Part shown: positions 43,075-53,514 of the stretch, piece after piece
How positions within the stretch are numbered: position 1 is the first letter of the stretch
Layout of the letters: each line of letters opens with the position of its first letter
Source: Ariolimax columbianus
Taxonomy: Eukaryota > Mollusca > Gastropoda > Stylommatophora > Arionidae
Length of the DNA: 64,000 nucleotides
Reading direction: 5' to 3'
Assembly: GCA_036924085.1 (NCBI GenBank)
Contig: JAVGWX010000018.1
Location: forward strand, 26,486,563 to 26,550,562
The notes under the pieces: generated by a model
Database searches by the model: none
Seen by the model: the letters and a program-made list of their open reading frames with translations, nothing else
Told to the model about the DNA's origin: nothing
Position numbers and translations under genes: made by a program

Positions 43075-43650
43075 GTGATCTATCTATCTTTAGTCCACTT
43101 GTAGCATTTAGACGTCATTTGACCTCCTTTGTTTCATATATTTTGGCAGGTAAAAATCCACTGGTGACTGGCCAGCTCAATTCCAGTATCTGTTACGAAC
43201 CATTAGGTTGGTAGCACTGGAATACGATCACCTATTTTTGGGACTGATGGTGGTGGAAGGGTAAATTAGAACAAGGTAGACCCACAGCCTGTCAGGCACC
43301 ATCTAAGTCGCTCTGCTAACTACATAACTAAGACCTGATGTTATAGCCACAGTCCCTTTTTTGCGACATATTCTATGTGGGGCGAGAATTCCTAGAATAA
43401 TTAGAGTAGATTTTTAACTTTGAATTTTGCCTGGACAGTGACTGTTAGGCCTACTCTTTTCTATTTCAAACTGCCAAGGGATTTTTAACATGTGCGTCCC
43501 TGCACACAGGTGTCTGATCTCAGTACTCAGATCTCAGGGGAAATTTGTACCGGGATTCACGTGAAACAATCGGGTCTCCACCATGATTTGAACCTGCAAC
43601 CTCCAACACCTGAGGCAAACACATTACCTCGAGACCACTGGGTCCACCTT
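43075..43650 (-). mobile_element. SINE-A2 copy
   Basis: Same tRNA-like head (GGTTCAAATCATGGTGG, minus strand) and core as SINE-A, but the 3' third is different and ends in a (GATA)n-like tail at 43078-43095. Confidence 0.82.
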
Positions 43651-43654
43651 GAAA

Positions 43655-44290
43655 TTGGTGATTGAGCCAACAAAGCACCCCTAAAAGTCAGCCAAATCCT
43701 AGAACTCAAGCCCCTCTTTTAACAAGATGCATTTATTACCTGGAGATCCAGGGTTCAATTCTCGTATTCATTGCTTCACTTGGTTTTCTTTTTGTTTGGT
43801 GTAAATGTTTTCTAAGTGTGAATTATATGCTTGTCTTTGCATTAGTTGTCGCTACTTCGTTTCAACATTTACTAGTCTATAGTTTTCCCCTTTTTTGATA
43901 CTGGTGTTGCCTTTTCACTGTGATCCATATTCTCTTAGCCAGACTATACTTTTCCTATGAAAATACAATTAGTTACTTCCCATATAAGATTTATTCAAAT
44001 CTGATAAAACAAAACAAATTTAGTACAATGTGCTGTTAGTAATTTTAGCACTTAAGAGTTAAAGCCCAGCAACGTTTTTTAAGTTTAAAACAATTCAGGA
44101 TTTCCGACATCTTGACTTTTTTTTAACTTTCACTGAATTTATGTCCTGGAATAATCTCTGATCTAAAGCTATTATTTTATTAACTAATTAACCGAGAGTC
44201 ATTCAGAAAGTAATACATTGTAGCCTGTCAGCCTTATGTGCAAGAGGATCTCATAAGCTATTATTAGAGATTCAGGTCTTTCACTTTATG
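43655..44290. other. No gene recognised (intron 6)
   Basis: AT-rich, with a possible trace of GAA-SINE (ttctcttagccag) near 43930. Otherwise nothing supported. Confidence 0.35.
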
Positions 44291-44292
44291 TG

Positions 44293-44430
44293 AATTGAAT
44301 AAAACCTGTTTCCAGGACACGCTTCATGGAAGAGAGGTGTGGTCTTGGTCAGTATATCACGCCTGACCCTTATGCGACATCCTGGTCAGTATGGTGTGCC
44401 TGACCGGACAAAAATCTCAGTTCCCATGAC
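44293..44430 (+). repeat. RPT-1 3' fragment
   Basis: aaacctgtttccaggacacg, then ggtcttggtcagtat and ctgaccggaca blocks. Confidence 0.72.
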
Positions 44431-44535
44431 GACTCTATAGGCTTAAAATGTTATGATGAGCTATGTATACTTTTAATATTATTAATCCATCATCTGAATG
44501 CAGTGAACACAACTTAATTAAATATCATCATCATC

Positions 44536-44875
44536 ATCTGGTTGATCAGTCCAGAGACTGGTTGTAAGGTTGTCTGAGTATGTCTCTCCATTTGACCCTG
44601 TCCTCTGGTTGATCAGTTCGAAGACTGGTTGTAAGGTTGTCTGAGTATGTCTCTCCATTTGACCCTATCCTCTGGTTGATCAGTCCAAAGACTGGTTGTA
44701 AGGTAGTCTGAGTATGTCTCTCCATTTGACCCTATCCTCTGGTTGATCAGTCCGGAGACTGGTTGTAAGGTTGTCTGAGTATGTCTCTCCATTTGACCCT
44801 ATCCTCTGGTTGATCAGTCCGAAGACTGGTTGCAAGGTTGTCTGAGTATGTCTCTCCATTTGACACTATTCTCTG
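44536..44875. repeat. 67-bp tandem repeat, 5 units, made from a LINE C-terminus
   Basis: Unit tctggttgatcagtccagag plus actggttgtaaggttgtctgagtatgtctctccatttgaccctgtcc. Read on the minus strand, every unit encodes VKWRDILRQPYNQSPD and a stop, the natural end of the adjacent LINE frame. Confidence 0.93.
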
Positions 44876-45770
44876 CAGTTCTTTTCATTGCAGCAAAAGT
44901 TCGTACTTTAATGTCCCTGTATGCCTGAGATGTAAAGGTGAGACTTGGTCGCTCAGGTCCTCGCTTCCCTTGAATCTTGCCCTCTAGTATCTTCTGTAGA
45001 AGACTTTCATGTCTCATATTGTGACCCAGCCAACTCAACCGATGTTTTGGTATAATTTTCAATATTTATCTTTGTGCGCCCACATCAGTGAGTACATTGT
45101 CATTGGATCTTTTTTCTGTCCAATTTACTTTTTCATCTTTCTTCACTTAAGTCCATGTTTCAGCCATATACAGTGCTTCTTCTTCTTCTGCGTTCATTCT
45201 CAATCTCCGACTACCATGTCCTGAACAGGGCTTTGCAAGTAGCAGGATGTATTCCGGAGAACAGAATGCATTGTGTCGCTAGTTTACAGCTTGACTGCGA
45301 TATTTGTACCTTTCGGTCCAACACATCTGCCTTCAGCAGCGACTATACAGTGCAATTGGCCATATTCTTTTCCTCAGTTTTATCCTAATATTCTTTGAGG
45401 TTAACAATTTATGTTTTTCTCTGAAGCCCTTTTGTGCCTGTACAACACTTGTCTTAATTTCTGTCTCATTGCAGGATCTAGGATCTTCTGTTATAGTTTG
45501 CCCCAAATATGTAAACTTCTGTACTTGTTTGATTATTTCTCCATTGATGGATATATTTATCTATGTTGCATGAATATTACCAAAGTCTTTGTCTTCGATG
45601 TGTTTATTTTCATGCTAAACTCTTTGGCTACGCTATTAATTTTTTCAAGCAGCATTTGCAACGTTGCTACTGATCCTCTCCCTATCACTTGGTCATCGGC
45701 AAATTTGATGGTATTACCATTCTTACCAATAACTTTGACACCCATATTACAACTCTGCATAACTTAATTA
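44814..45770 (-). pseudogene. LINE RT and C-terminal tail, interrupted by GAA-SINE
   Basis: 45557-45760 reads GNTIKFADDQVIGRGSVATL and KINTSKTKTLVI (RT active site and following strand). 44814-45062 reads HRLSWLGHNMRHESLLQKIL and VKWRDILRQPCNQSSD with stop. Frameshifts between. A GAA-SINE with 10-bp duplication is inserted at 45177-45343. Confidence 0.83.
45177..45343 (-). mobile_element. GAA-SINE, 5'-truncated, 10-bp target duplication
   Basis: TATACAGTGC at 45167-45176 and 45344-45353 flanks it exactly. The tail GAACGCAGAAGAAGAAG reads on the minus strand. Confidence 0.92.
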
Positions 45771-45870
45771 AATATACGTTACTAATTTTGATTTTGACAT
45801 TGTGAGTAAAATGAGGTGTCATGTATTTTATGTTTAAAAAAAACAAGCAAATATCAAATTAGAAGTTTAC

Positions 45871-45900
45871 CTTTGGCAACAAGAACATTTCGGATTTTGT
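45871..45900 (-). CDS. TBC1D19: TBC1D19 30-nt microexon 6
   Basis: 30 nt: 2 + 9 codons + 1, reading KIRNVLVAK. The acceptor is TCTTTAG and the donor GTAAAC. The split codons are Asp on the 5' side and Val on the 3' side, both consistent with the adjacent exons. The short size makes this a prediction from phase and weak similarity; skipping it would keep the frame, because 30 is a multiple of three. Confidence 0.7.
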
Positions 45901-46329
45901 CTAAAGAGAATTTATGTCAAACCCACTTAATTATTAGAAGAATGAGAGAAATAATTCATATTTCTTCTGACCTTTCCTTCCCAACTTTGCTCTGTCACTG
46001 TCGAATAGCTCAGCTGGTATGTCTGACAAGTCATCTACTCCGGTCTGACACTGTGTGATGGCCATGTCACTGTACTGCAGTCTCTGCGATTTGAGGGGGG
46101 AATAAACTTTTATTTACACATTACATATGATACATAGAAGGTAAAAAGATCTAAGAAGGTCCATTTATACAAGTTTTCATTTAATTTGATATGGTCTTCT
46201 ATTTCTCCTATTTTAACCAACTTCTTTATAATCTAGATAGCTTAAATGTTGTACACAGACTCTACTAGTGTGACCTGCTAATCTATCAAATTTTAACGAA
46301 TCCTGACCAGGTCATTAAAAAGTTTTTAC

Positions 46330-46372
46330 CAAAAAGGAGTTTATCTATATTTCCTTTGTTTAGTCCCAACCC
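46330..46372 (-). CDS. TBC1D19: TBC1D19 short coding exon 5
   Basis: 43 nt: 14 codons plus one base, reading GLGLNKGNIDKLLF. The acceptor is ACTTAG and the donor GTAAAA. Similarity to the family is modest (GLN and an acidic run), but phase 0 in and phase 1 out fit both neighbours exactly. The intron to the next exon is only 429 bp, the shortest in the gene. Confidence 0.75.
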
Positions 46373-46424
46373 CTAAGTCCAAGCAAATGATCATATTTTG
46401 ATTAAATCACGAGTTTGTTTGTTT

Positions 46425-46662
46425 TGCATTCGCCTTATTTCTCTATTCCACAAAGCGGTGTGCATTGCACTGTGGTTTTTATTTTGCGCCTGTCAGCCCA
46501 GTGCATCTAACTTCAGCATGCATTTTATGTAAGGGTCTGCTTCCTCCTGCATTTTCTGAGGGTTTGCTACCCCGAGGTACAGCCGGTGCTGTGATGGGGA
46601 TCGAACCCAGTACCTTCGGATTGTGAGTCGTGCCACTTATCCACTAGCCCATGCCATCCCCA
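46425..46662 (-). mobile_element. SINE-B copy
   Basis: Minus-strand GGGCTAGTGGATAAGTG (A box) and TGGGTTCGATCCCCATC (B box), typical body, ends at gcattcgccttatttctct. It lies 53 bp from exon 5. Confidence 0.9.
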
Positions 46663-47051
46663 AATCACGAGTGAATTCCCGGCTATTTGTCACCAGTGAG
46701 ACACAATTACCAAAGGAATAGGGAATGCAGTAGTAAGGCAAACCAGGTACCTAAAAATGCTAATTGAAACTAGATTGGTCAGACCAAAAGGTGCAGATAT
46801 CACAGCCTCGCTGTAAACTATGACACAACGTCACAGTGTCCTTTTCAGGATGAACGCAGTTTTTCAGATATGCTGGGACATATTATATAGTGCCAGAGAA
46901 GCCTGAGACAGACCATCAAATTTATCAGGATGTGATTATTTGAGAGCGACCAACGAAGTAGACAATTAATATCTCTTCAGCACATCTTTCTCATTCCCCT
47001 GGTCTGTTCCCTTGAGTCTACTGTTGGCCAGCTCATGTGATCTTTTTTTTT

Positions 47052-47306
47052 ATCTTTTTTTTTGGGTTGCTTTCACCTTATTTAACTTTTTCCATAGGCG
47101 GTCTGCGTTGCACTCTGTTTTTATTTTGCGCCTATTGAGCCAGTGCATCCAACTTCGGCTTGCATTATATGTAAGGGGCTGCTTCCTCCTGCATTTTCTA
47201 AGGGATTGCTTCTCTCCAGAGTAACGGCCGATGCTGTGATGGGAAGCAAACCCACCACCTTTGGGTTGTGAGCAGTGTCACTTAACCACTAGCCCACGCC
47301 GTCCCA
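47052..47306 (-). mobile_element. SINE-B copy
   Basis: Head GGGACGGCGTGGGCTAGTGG on the minus strand; the B box is degenerate (GTGGGTTTGCTTCCC); ends next to a T-rich run. Confidence 0.87.
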
Positions 47307-47309
47307 TTC

Positions 47310-47690
47310 ATGTGATCTTGAAACATGACCTTGCATTAGAGTTTGCATGTTTTTACAATCCTCAAATGTCTTCATATCCTCCAGCATTATGTTGAATTGT
47401 ATTTCTCCGCCGCCTTCTTCTCGTTTTCTTAAATTATATCTACACGTGAAAGCCGGTTTTTTGAATAAAGGTAGCTGTAGTGAAAAGTTCTTGAGGGTTT
47501 CCACGCAGCTTTATGTGGATATTCTTCTCCATGGGCCAGAACTCAGTACGCAATTGGCTAAGCAGTCTTGCAGGGTATGTTCAGATGTCTGTTCTGCTTG
47601 CCCGCACACACACGCGGGTGAAGTGGCCAATTTTGGTCTGTTCAAGTGGCTATTCAATCTGTTATGATCTGTTCCTATGTGAAACAGAAT
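47310..47690 (-). pseudogene. RNase H-element LINE tail
   Basis: Minus strand at 47565-47630 reads SPACVCGQAEQTSEHTLQDC, the C.CG..EQT..H.L..C cluster at the C-terminus of RNase H-bearing LINEs; the rest is open to 47289 without known motifs. Confidence 0.65.
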
Positions 47691-47699
47691 CCCTTATTC

Positions 47700-48260
47700 C
47701 GCTCGATCAAGGCAGTAATTGTATTTCTTATACAAGGGCAAGGCAGTAAATAGGTCACAAATGGCTATTTTTAAAAATCTAAATGAGATACAAATTTGAA
47801 AACCATTTACACATATAAACAAACAAGATGAAGTCTAATCCATTTTATGGTGTAAATATGGCAGGAAAATGGTAATAGATCATGTTTACATTTCCTGTGA
47901 CATATTGAGGAATATCTTGTTAGGTCCATATTTGTCTTTGATCAATGGCATACAAGGAGTGATGTGGCCAGCAACATGCTGATTGCCTCTATATTCTCCC
48001 AATTGCTCTGTTACCCAATTCTTAAGGCCACATGACTGCTAGTCATAAAATCAACTGTGGATTGAACTTGAATGGCTCAGCTAGGCAGCCAATACCCTAA
48101 TCATTGTGCTACCCCTGCCATGTAAATATAATGCACTGTAACACAAGTATTCAAAAACATAATTCATTTAAATTTATGAAAAATGTGTTAAATATGATAA
48201 TATGGTAAATGAAGAGGTAAAACATTAACAAACCTATGCAAGAAGAGAATAAAAATTAAG
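47700..48260. other. No gene recognised (intron 4)
   Basis: AT-rich. 47880-48115 resembles decayed repeat sequence but I cannot assign it. Confidence 0.35.
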
Positions 48261-48272
48261 TGAAACACTAAC

Positions 48273-48336
48273 CAGCTCATTCAGAGTTTTCACCTTCATG
48301 GGAGCCTGAATCAATCCCCAAGGCACATTAGAAACA
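48273..48336 (-). CDS. TBC1D19: TBC1D19 coding exon 4 of those in window
   Basis: 64 nt: one base + 21 codons; includes VPWGLIQAPMKVKTLNEL, recognisable as the family segment just upstream of the TBC domain. The acceptor is TTTCAG and the donor GTTAGT. It ends in phase 0. The upstream intron (5.8 kb) contains SINE-A2, SINE-B, a mariner and LINE-D. Confidence 0.9.
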
Positions 48337-48429
48337 CTGAAATCAGCAACAAAAACTTACTACGTTATATGCAAAATGAATCTGGAATATTTAAACAGTG
48401 CATAATCAAATCTACTTAAATAGGACATG

Positions 48430-48835
48430 TCAAGGCTCGATGCATTTCATATGCGCAACCAGCAACACATCCTCAGTATATGGTGGTTCGATCTCGTCCG
48501 TAATGTCAAGGTGTCTACAAAGACGAGTCTTCCCTCCATCTCGGACACTCTGGTCCGCCGCCGCCAGTCTGTGTTATATCACGTGGTCTGATTGGATCGG
48601 GAAGTTTCGGCTCACCAGATAATGTCCAAGTCAGCTGTATGTAACAACGGTCTCCCATCAGCCAGCTGGAGGCGTGGGAGGGCCACCCCCGCTCTACATG
48701 GCTCAGACAGACAGCAGTCTCTCCTTCGGCACTTAACGAGGTTTGGCTACAAGCCTCAGTAGTTGGACATGGTAGTGGTCGATCGACGCAACGGGCCCTA
48801 AATGCCTAGGCAAACATTATTATTATTATAATCAA
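48430..48835 (+). repeat. Unclassified retroposon-like sequence with (ATT)n tail
   Basis: GC-richer than its surroundings and ends cctaggcaaacattattatt, a 3' microsatellite tail typical of retroposons. No coding motif seen. Confidence 0.45.
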
Positions 48836-48917
48836 ACCACCTTTGTAGATCCTGTGGAACAAATAAAAAGTGCCACTGTAACGTTCCAATAACCTTTCAA
48901 TAAACGTCTACGGAGGA

Positions 48918-49172
48918 TTTTTGTTGTTGTTGTTGCGTTCACCTTATTTCTCTAATCCCCAAGCCACTGTGCGTTGCACTGTGGTTTTTATTTTGCACCT
49001 GTTGGCCTAGTGCATCCGACTTCAGTATGCATTTTATGTAAGCATCTGCTTCCTCCTGCATTTTCTAAGGGTTTGCATCTCCTGGGTAACGGCTGGTACT
49101 GTGAGGGGGATCGAACCTAGCACCTTCGGGTTGTGTGCCGCGCCACTTAACTACTAGGCCACGCCGTCCCCT
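48918..49172 (-). mobile_element. SINE-B copy
   Basis: Minus strand: GGGACGGCGTGGCCTAGTAG, ...GGTTCGATCCCCCTC (B box); ends at a (GTT)n run near 48920. Confidence 0.9.
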
Positions 49173-49459
49173 CCCTACGGAGGATAAGGTGAGGCATTAT
49201 ACACCTTCACATATTTCGGCATTGATACTTTAGGGGGAACAATGGCAGATGTAAGTTCTAGAATTGGACAGGCAAGGACAGCATTCCTGTTACAGAGTAA
49301 GATCTGGAAATCAAGAGTAATAGCAAGTTTAGATTGTTTAATAGTTTAGTTTAGTCGAAGAATCAACGTCATTGCACACGGTTTAACCCATTAGTGCTCT
49401 GTTCTTCTCCATATTTTGGAGAATCTCAGTACAATGAATGAACTCAGTAGCACTGGAGA

Positions 49460-49715
49460 GGATCCTGTAATAGATTGGGTAGATTTCAACTTTTGTCCGT
49501 GCAGTGGCCGTTAAGCCTACCCTTTTCGATTTCCAACTGCCGAGGGATTTTTAATGTGCGCGACACTGCACACAGACGTCTGATTACTACCCAAAGATCC
49601 GGGGAAATACCAAAAAATCCACCTGAAAAAATCCCAGTCTCCACAGCAATTTCAATCCAAGACCTCCAGCACTTGAGGCTGACGTCTTACATAGAATTCA
49701 CTCAGTCATCTCAGA
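49460..49715 (-). mobile_element. SINE-A/A2 copy lacking its tail
   Basis: Core (gggtagatttcaacttttgt, ggccgttaagcctaccc) and decayed head. Truncated before the 3' region, so it cannot be assigned to A or A2. Confidence 0.75.
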
Positions 49716-49719
49716 TTGT

Positions 49720-50060
49720 TTCATTCCAATGTCAAGTAAGTACTCCTGTAGGAAGCAGAAATTGGAGAACAACAAAGGTAATACAGAGGAAACTCCAGTC
49801 ATTCGTCAATAATTGTCTATGGAAGATAATGGGTATAAACTGAGAAAGCATGGTGAAGAAGAAAGATCCATGGGAAAGGAGCCAGCAACAACCAGTAGAG
49901 CAACAAATCAAATGTTGGAAATGGAATTGGGTAGGACATATGCCATTAAAATCATAATCAGATGTGGTCAGACAGACCCTGACATGAAAGAGCAAGAAAG
50001 ACCAAAAAAAAACCTAAAAGAAGAGACTTTAGAAATGAACTTCTGTCCCTGGACCTCATT
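49720..50060. other. No gene recognised
   Basis: A 124-codon frame on the plus strand (49813-50187) is basic and runs into a GAA-SINE fragment; no known domain, so it is not called. Confidence 0.35.
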
Positions 50061-50064
50061 GTGT

Positions 50065-50205
50065 CATAGTTTACAGCGATACTGCGATATCTGCGCCTTT
50101 CATCTGATTTCAGATGACTTTTTTTGGGTACTAGGTTTGCCTTCCCACAACAATCCCTATTCTCTTAGCCAGGCTACACTACTGTAACCCGTTACTGCCA
50201 CCGTC
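50065..50205 (-). mobile_element. GAA-SINE internal fragment
   Basis: gtgtcatagtttacag, actgcgatatctgcgccttt and ctcttagccaggct blocks shared with 60616-60975 and 61475-61890. Confidence 0.65.
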
Positions 50206-50379
50206 GATTAGTTGTGGAATAGGGTCTTCATCGGTTCGCTGACTGCTGTCAGCTCATTCACTGTCCTGCATCTTTGCCCCACCCAACTGTTCAACTTGAG
50301 GTAGCGTCCTTAGTTTCAACATAACAACAATACCTCAGGAGCGTTTGTACAAACACGTGTTTATCATTATTGATTCATT

Positions 50380-50740
50380 TGGTCTTTGTGGCCAAAGAAG
50401 TTTGACCATGCTGATATAGAATTTTCTTCTTCATTGATCAATTGATGCTGTGCTTCTAGCCCGGTGAGGTTCACAAAGGAAACTGTGCGCTTCAGGTCTT
50501 CGCCAACCCCACCACAACTTTTTGAGCATGATTGGTTCCCCGAGCCAGACTGCCTCTCTTTGATCTGCATAAGTGGGGCAGTCCTGCAGGACATGTTCTG
50601 GTGTTTGCTTGGGTGATCCACAATTGCATATGGTGGTGTCTGTAAGGCCCATTCTGTGGAGGTGGGCCTTGAGTCTGCAATGTCCTGTTCTGAGTCTGAA
50701 GGTCTTTGTCTGCTCATCTTTGTCAAGTTTGTCTATGCTG
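50380..50740 (-). pseudogene. LINE-D tail
   Basis: Minus strand: RTGHCRLKAHLHRMGLTDTT-type region, CNCGSPKQTPEHVLQDCPTY and ADQREAVW; matches 24561-25205. Confidence 0.82.
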
Positions 50741-50767
50741 ATATAGAATCAAGGTGGTGGTGATAAT

Positions 50768-51080
50768 GGTGATGTCAAATTCCTACAATGAGTAAGATTA
50801 CTCTTCTGTGCGCCCTGAAAAAGGATGTTAAGTGGCTTCGCTCACATCCTTAGCGTGCTGATGAAGGTGGACAGCGCGGTTCGCTAGTTGGTTGTGCTAT
50901 GCTTATTTACATCTGCGTGTCGTTTGCTCACTGCTACCGGTATCACATCGATCCCCCACCTCTTTAGCCAGGCTGTCATGAAAACAGTCTATTACCAGGA
51001 AGAACTACGAGGAAGTCGAGGTTAGGGTCTTGTCCAGTATATTTCGCCTGACCCTGACTAACACGTCTGGTCAGTATATT
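50768..51080 (+). repeat. RPT-1 copy
   Basis: cctacaatgagtaagattac through ggtcagtatattttccccc; all main blocks present. Confidence 0.85.
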
Positions 51081-51109
51081 TTCCCCCATATAAATAAGGT
51101 GAACAATAG

Positions 51110-51600
51110 TGAAGGGTGTGCAAGTTAAAAATCAGGTCAGGTCAGGTCATTTCATAATTGGGGCACACATGTAGACACCCCCACAATACCACGCCATCCC
51201 TCTCTGTCAGCAGCTGATGCCTGTGCCTCATCCGATTGGAAATCGGTCCATTCTTTTATATTGTTCTCCCCCCTCTTTTTTGGGACAACCTCTTCATCAT
51301 TCGCCTTGCACTTTTACAGGTAGGATCATATCTGCAAGACTGTTTGATTTTAATGTGACCATACCAAGCGAGTTTCTGTCTTGACTGTTTCCAAGAGGTC
51401 TTCAAAAGTCCCTATTGCTGTTGTAATTCTTTCTCGTATTTCCTCATTTGTAAGTCGGTCTTTGTATGTGACATTTAGAAGTCTTCAGAAACATCTCATC
51501 TCCAAGGCATGTATCCTCCATTGCAGGTCATCTGCAATTGTGCATGTCTTACAAGTATAGAGAAATATTGACAGGACCAATATACGCATTAAATACGAGT
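51110..51600 (-). pseudogene. LINE C-terminal tail with (TGACC)n end
   Basis: Minus strand: ILVLSIFLYTCKTCTIADDL, QWRIHALEMRCF, YKDRLTNEEIRERI and REGWRGIV, ending TGACCTGACCTGACC. One frame over much of its length; a LINE group separate from A, B and D. Confidence 0.77.
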
Positions 51601-51679
51601 TAAATATGCTGTCTTAAATACAGCCTTTTTTGCTATACTAAGAGAGAGAAACCCTGCACCATAGCATTTGTGTGTTCTG

Positions 51680-52105
51680 GAATTGTGGTGATATTGTTGT
51701 TGTTCGAAGTGAATTGTGGTGATGTTGTTGTTGTTTGAAGTGAATTGTGGTGATGTTGTTGTTGTTTGAAGTGAATTGTGGTGATGTTGTTGTTCGAAGT
51801 AAATTGTGGTGATGTTGTTGTTGTTCGAAGTGAATTGTGGTGATGTTGTTGTTCGAAGTGAATTGTGGTGATGTTGTTGTTCGAAGTAAATTGTGGTGAT
51901 GTTGTTGTTGTTCGAAGTGAATTGTGGTGATGTTGTTGTTGTTGTTCGAAGTGAATTGTGGTGATGTTGTTGTTGTTGTTCGAAGTGAATTGTGGTGATG
52001 TTGTTGTTCGAAGTGAATTGTGGTGATGTTGTTGTTGTTGTTCGAAGTGAATTGTGGTGATGTTGTTGTTCGAAGTGAATTGTGGTGATGTTGTTGTTGT
52101 TCGAA
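51680..52105. repeat. ~30-bp minisatellite with variable (GTT)n
   Basis: Unit gttcgaagtgaattgtggtg plus atgttgttgtt with 2-4 GTT per unit, about 14 units. It gives a His/Asn/Gln-rich 249-codon frame that I treat as an artefact. It borders an RPT-2 copy that starts with the same gttgttgttcgaa. Confidence 0.93.
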
Positions 52106-52390
52106 ACTACTTGTGCTGAAATGATTTAACTCTTGATCACGTTTGCTAGTGGGTTGCTGTGGCTGTTCTTGCATTCTGATTCGTACTGGAGAAGGTGGGG
52201 CGGGGTCCTTCTGGTTGTAGTGCATTGTGAGGTTCCTCAATAATCTCACCCCTATAAGGATTAAATTATTAATTCGCACCTCTTTGGCCAGACTTTTGTG
52301 CCACAGAATGTTTCCAGGAGCATGAATGAGGATGTGAGATGAGGGGTCTTGATTAGTATGTTTCACTTGACTCTTATTACTCTTCATTCC
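52090..52390 (+). repeat. RPT-2 copy, longest
   Basis: gttcgaaactacttgtgctg through atgtttcacttgactctt; parallels the RPT-1 layout (gagg..cctcaataatctcacc, cacctctttggccag). Confidence 0.6.
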
Positions 52391-52424
52391 TATGGTGTTT
52401 TCTGTAACATGCTGTTTTATGATG

Positions 52425-53290
52425 TGTGTTCAAATAAAACCGGACAAAACTACAAGTGAACGTACGATGTGCATGATGACGTCAATTCTGGTGTAAACAG
52501 CACATACCAACCGTCAAGTTTGCAAAATTTCATTATCATCCGACTCATAGTTTCCTCAGCAGACCATTGAAAACATGGCGGGTGTGATACAGAATCCGTC
52601 CAGAGTTGATCAGCGAGCGGTGATTTGGTTACTAACAGCTGAAGGATGTTGAAAAGTTTACATTCATCGCAAAATGCAGGCAAAATGTATGGTGACAAAA
52701 GTGTGTCGAATACAACAGTGAAGAACTGGACAACGATGTTTAAAGAAGGACGTGAGTTAACGAAAGATCTTCCAAGACCAGGTCAGGCTCATATTGTCAT
52801 ACTGGTAGAAGTCATCCTTTGCCTAGGGGACGGCGTGGCCTAGTGGTTAAGCGGCGCGACTCACAACCCAAAGGTGTTGGGTTCGATCCCCATCACAGCA
52901 CCAGCCGTTACCCCTAGGAAGCAAACTCTTAGAAAATGCAGGAGGAAGCAGACACTTACATAAAATGCATGCTGAAGTCGGATGCCATGGGCCAACAGGT
53001 GCAAAATAAAAACCACAGTGCAACACACACCACCTTAGGGATTTGAGAAATTAGGCGAACACAAAAAAAAAAATCCTTTGCCTGGGGTTTAGCCTCGTCT
53101 GTGGAGGCGACTATTATTGTGAGATGACCATGTTTAAAGAAGAACAAGAGTTAATGCAACAATATGCGCCTGACCTGGTCTCGGAAGATCTTTCGTTAAC
53201 TCATGTCCATCTTTAAACTTTCTGATGTTGCCAAGCACCATGCCCAACCCTCCTTAGTAACCTGATCCAATATGTATAATAACGTGCAGT
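52425..53290 (+). mobile_element. mariner remnant with internal inverted copy
   Basis: MAGVIQNPSRVDQRAVIWLL begins the N-terminal domain; later MYGDKSVSNTTVKNWTTMFK and KDLPRPGQAHIVI. The C-terminal catalytic region is absent. 53145-53215 is an inverted repeat of 52738-52800. GTGTGTTCAAATAAAACCGG at 52427 is a probable terminal repeat. Confidence 0.8.
52825..53072 (+). mobile_element. SINE-B, best copy, 11-bp target duplication
   Basis: GGGGACGGCGTGGCCTAGTG, ...GGGTTCGATCCCCATC, body, then (A)n. ATCCTTTGCCT at 52814-52824 and 53073-53083 flanks it exactly. Inserted in a mariner remnant. Head closely tRNA-like; body about 170 bp. Confidence 0.95.
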
Positions 53291-53299
53291 CATGCTAAT

Positions 53300-53510
53300 T
53301 TTTTCATCCCTAAAAAGGGACCCAGAATCAACATTGCGGAGAAGAAGTAAAAGTAGTCTCATAGCATACACTGCAGTCAGGGATCAAGTGTCTGATATGC
53401 TAGACCTCAGCTTTTTACGAGGTGAGGTTGTGATTCACATCCCCAACAGTAAACCCTATACCAATTTACAGCTGGGTTGACTGGAGTATGTCAATGACTG
53501 GAGTCGAAGC
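53300..53510. other. No gene recognised (intron 3)
   Basis: Possibly an old repeat; nothing supported. Confidence 0.35.
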
Positions 53511-53514
53511 TGGT

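Noticed and set aside
51638..52387. 249-codon minus-strand frame rich in His, Asn, Gln and Thr
   Set aside because: Produced by a GTT-containing minisatellite; looks like a prion-type protein only by composition.
52836..52895. A true tRNA gene at the SINE-B head
   Set aside because: Although A and B boxes are clear, it is followed by the SINE body, a poly(A) end and a target duplication, and recurs seven times.
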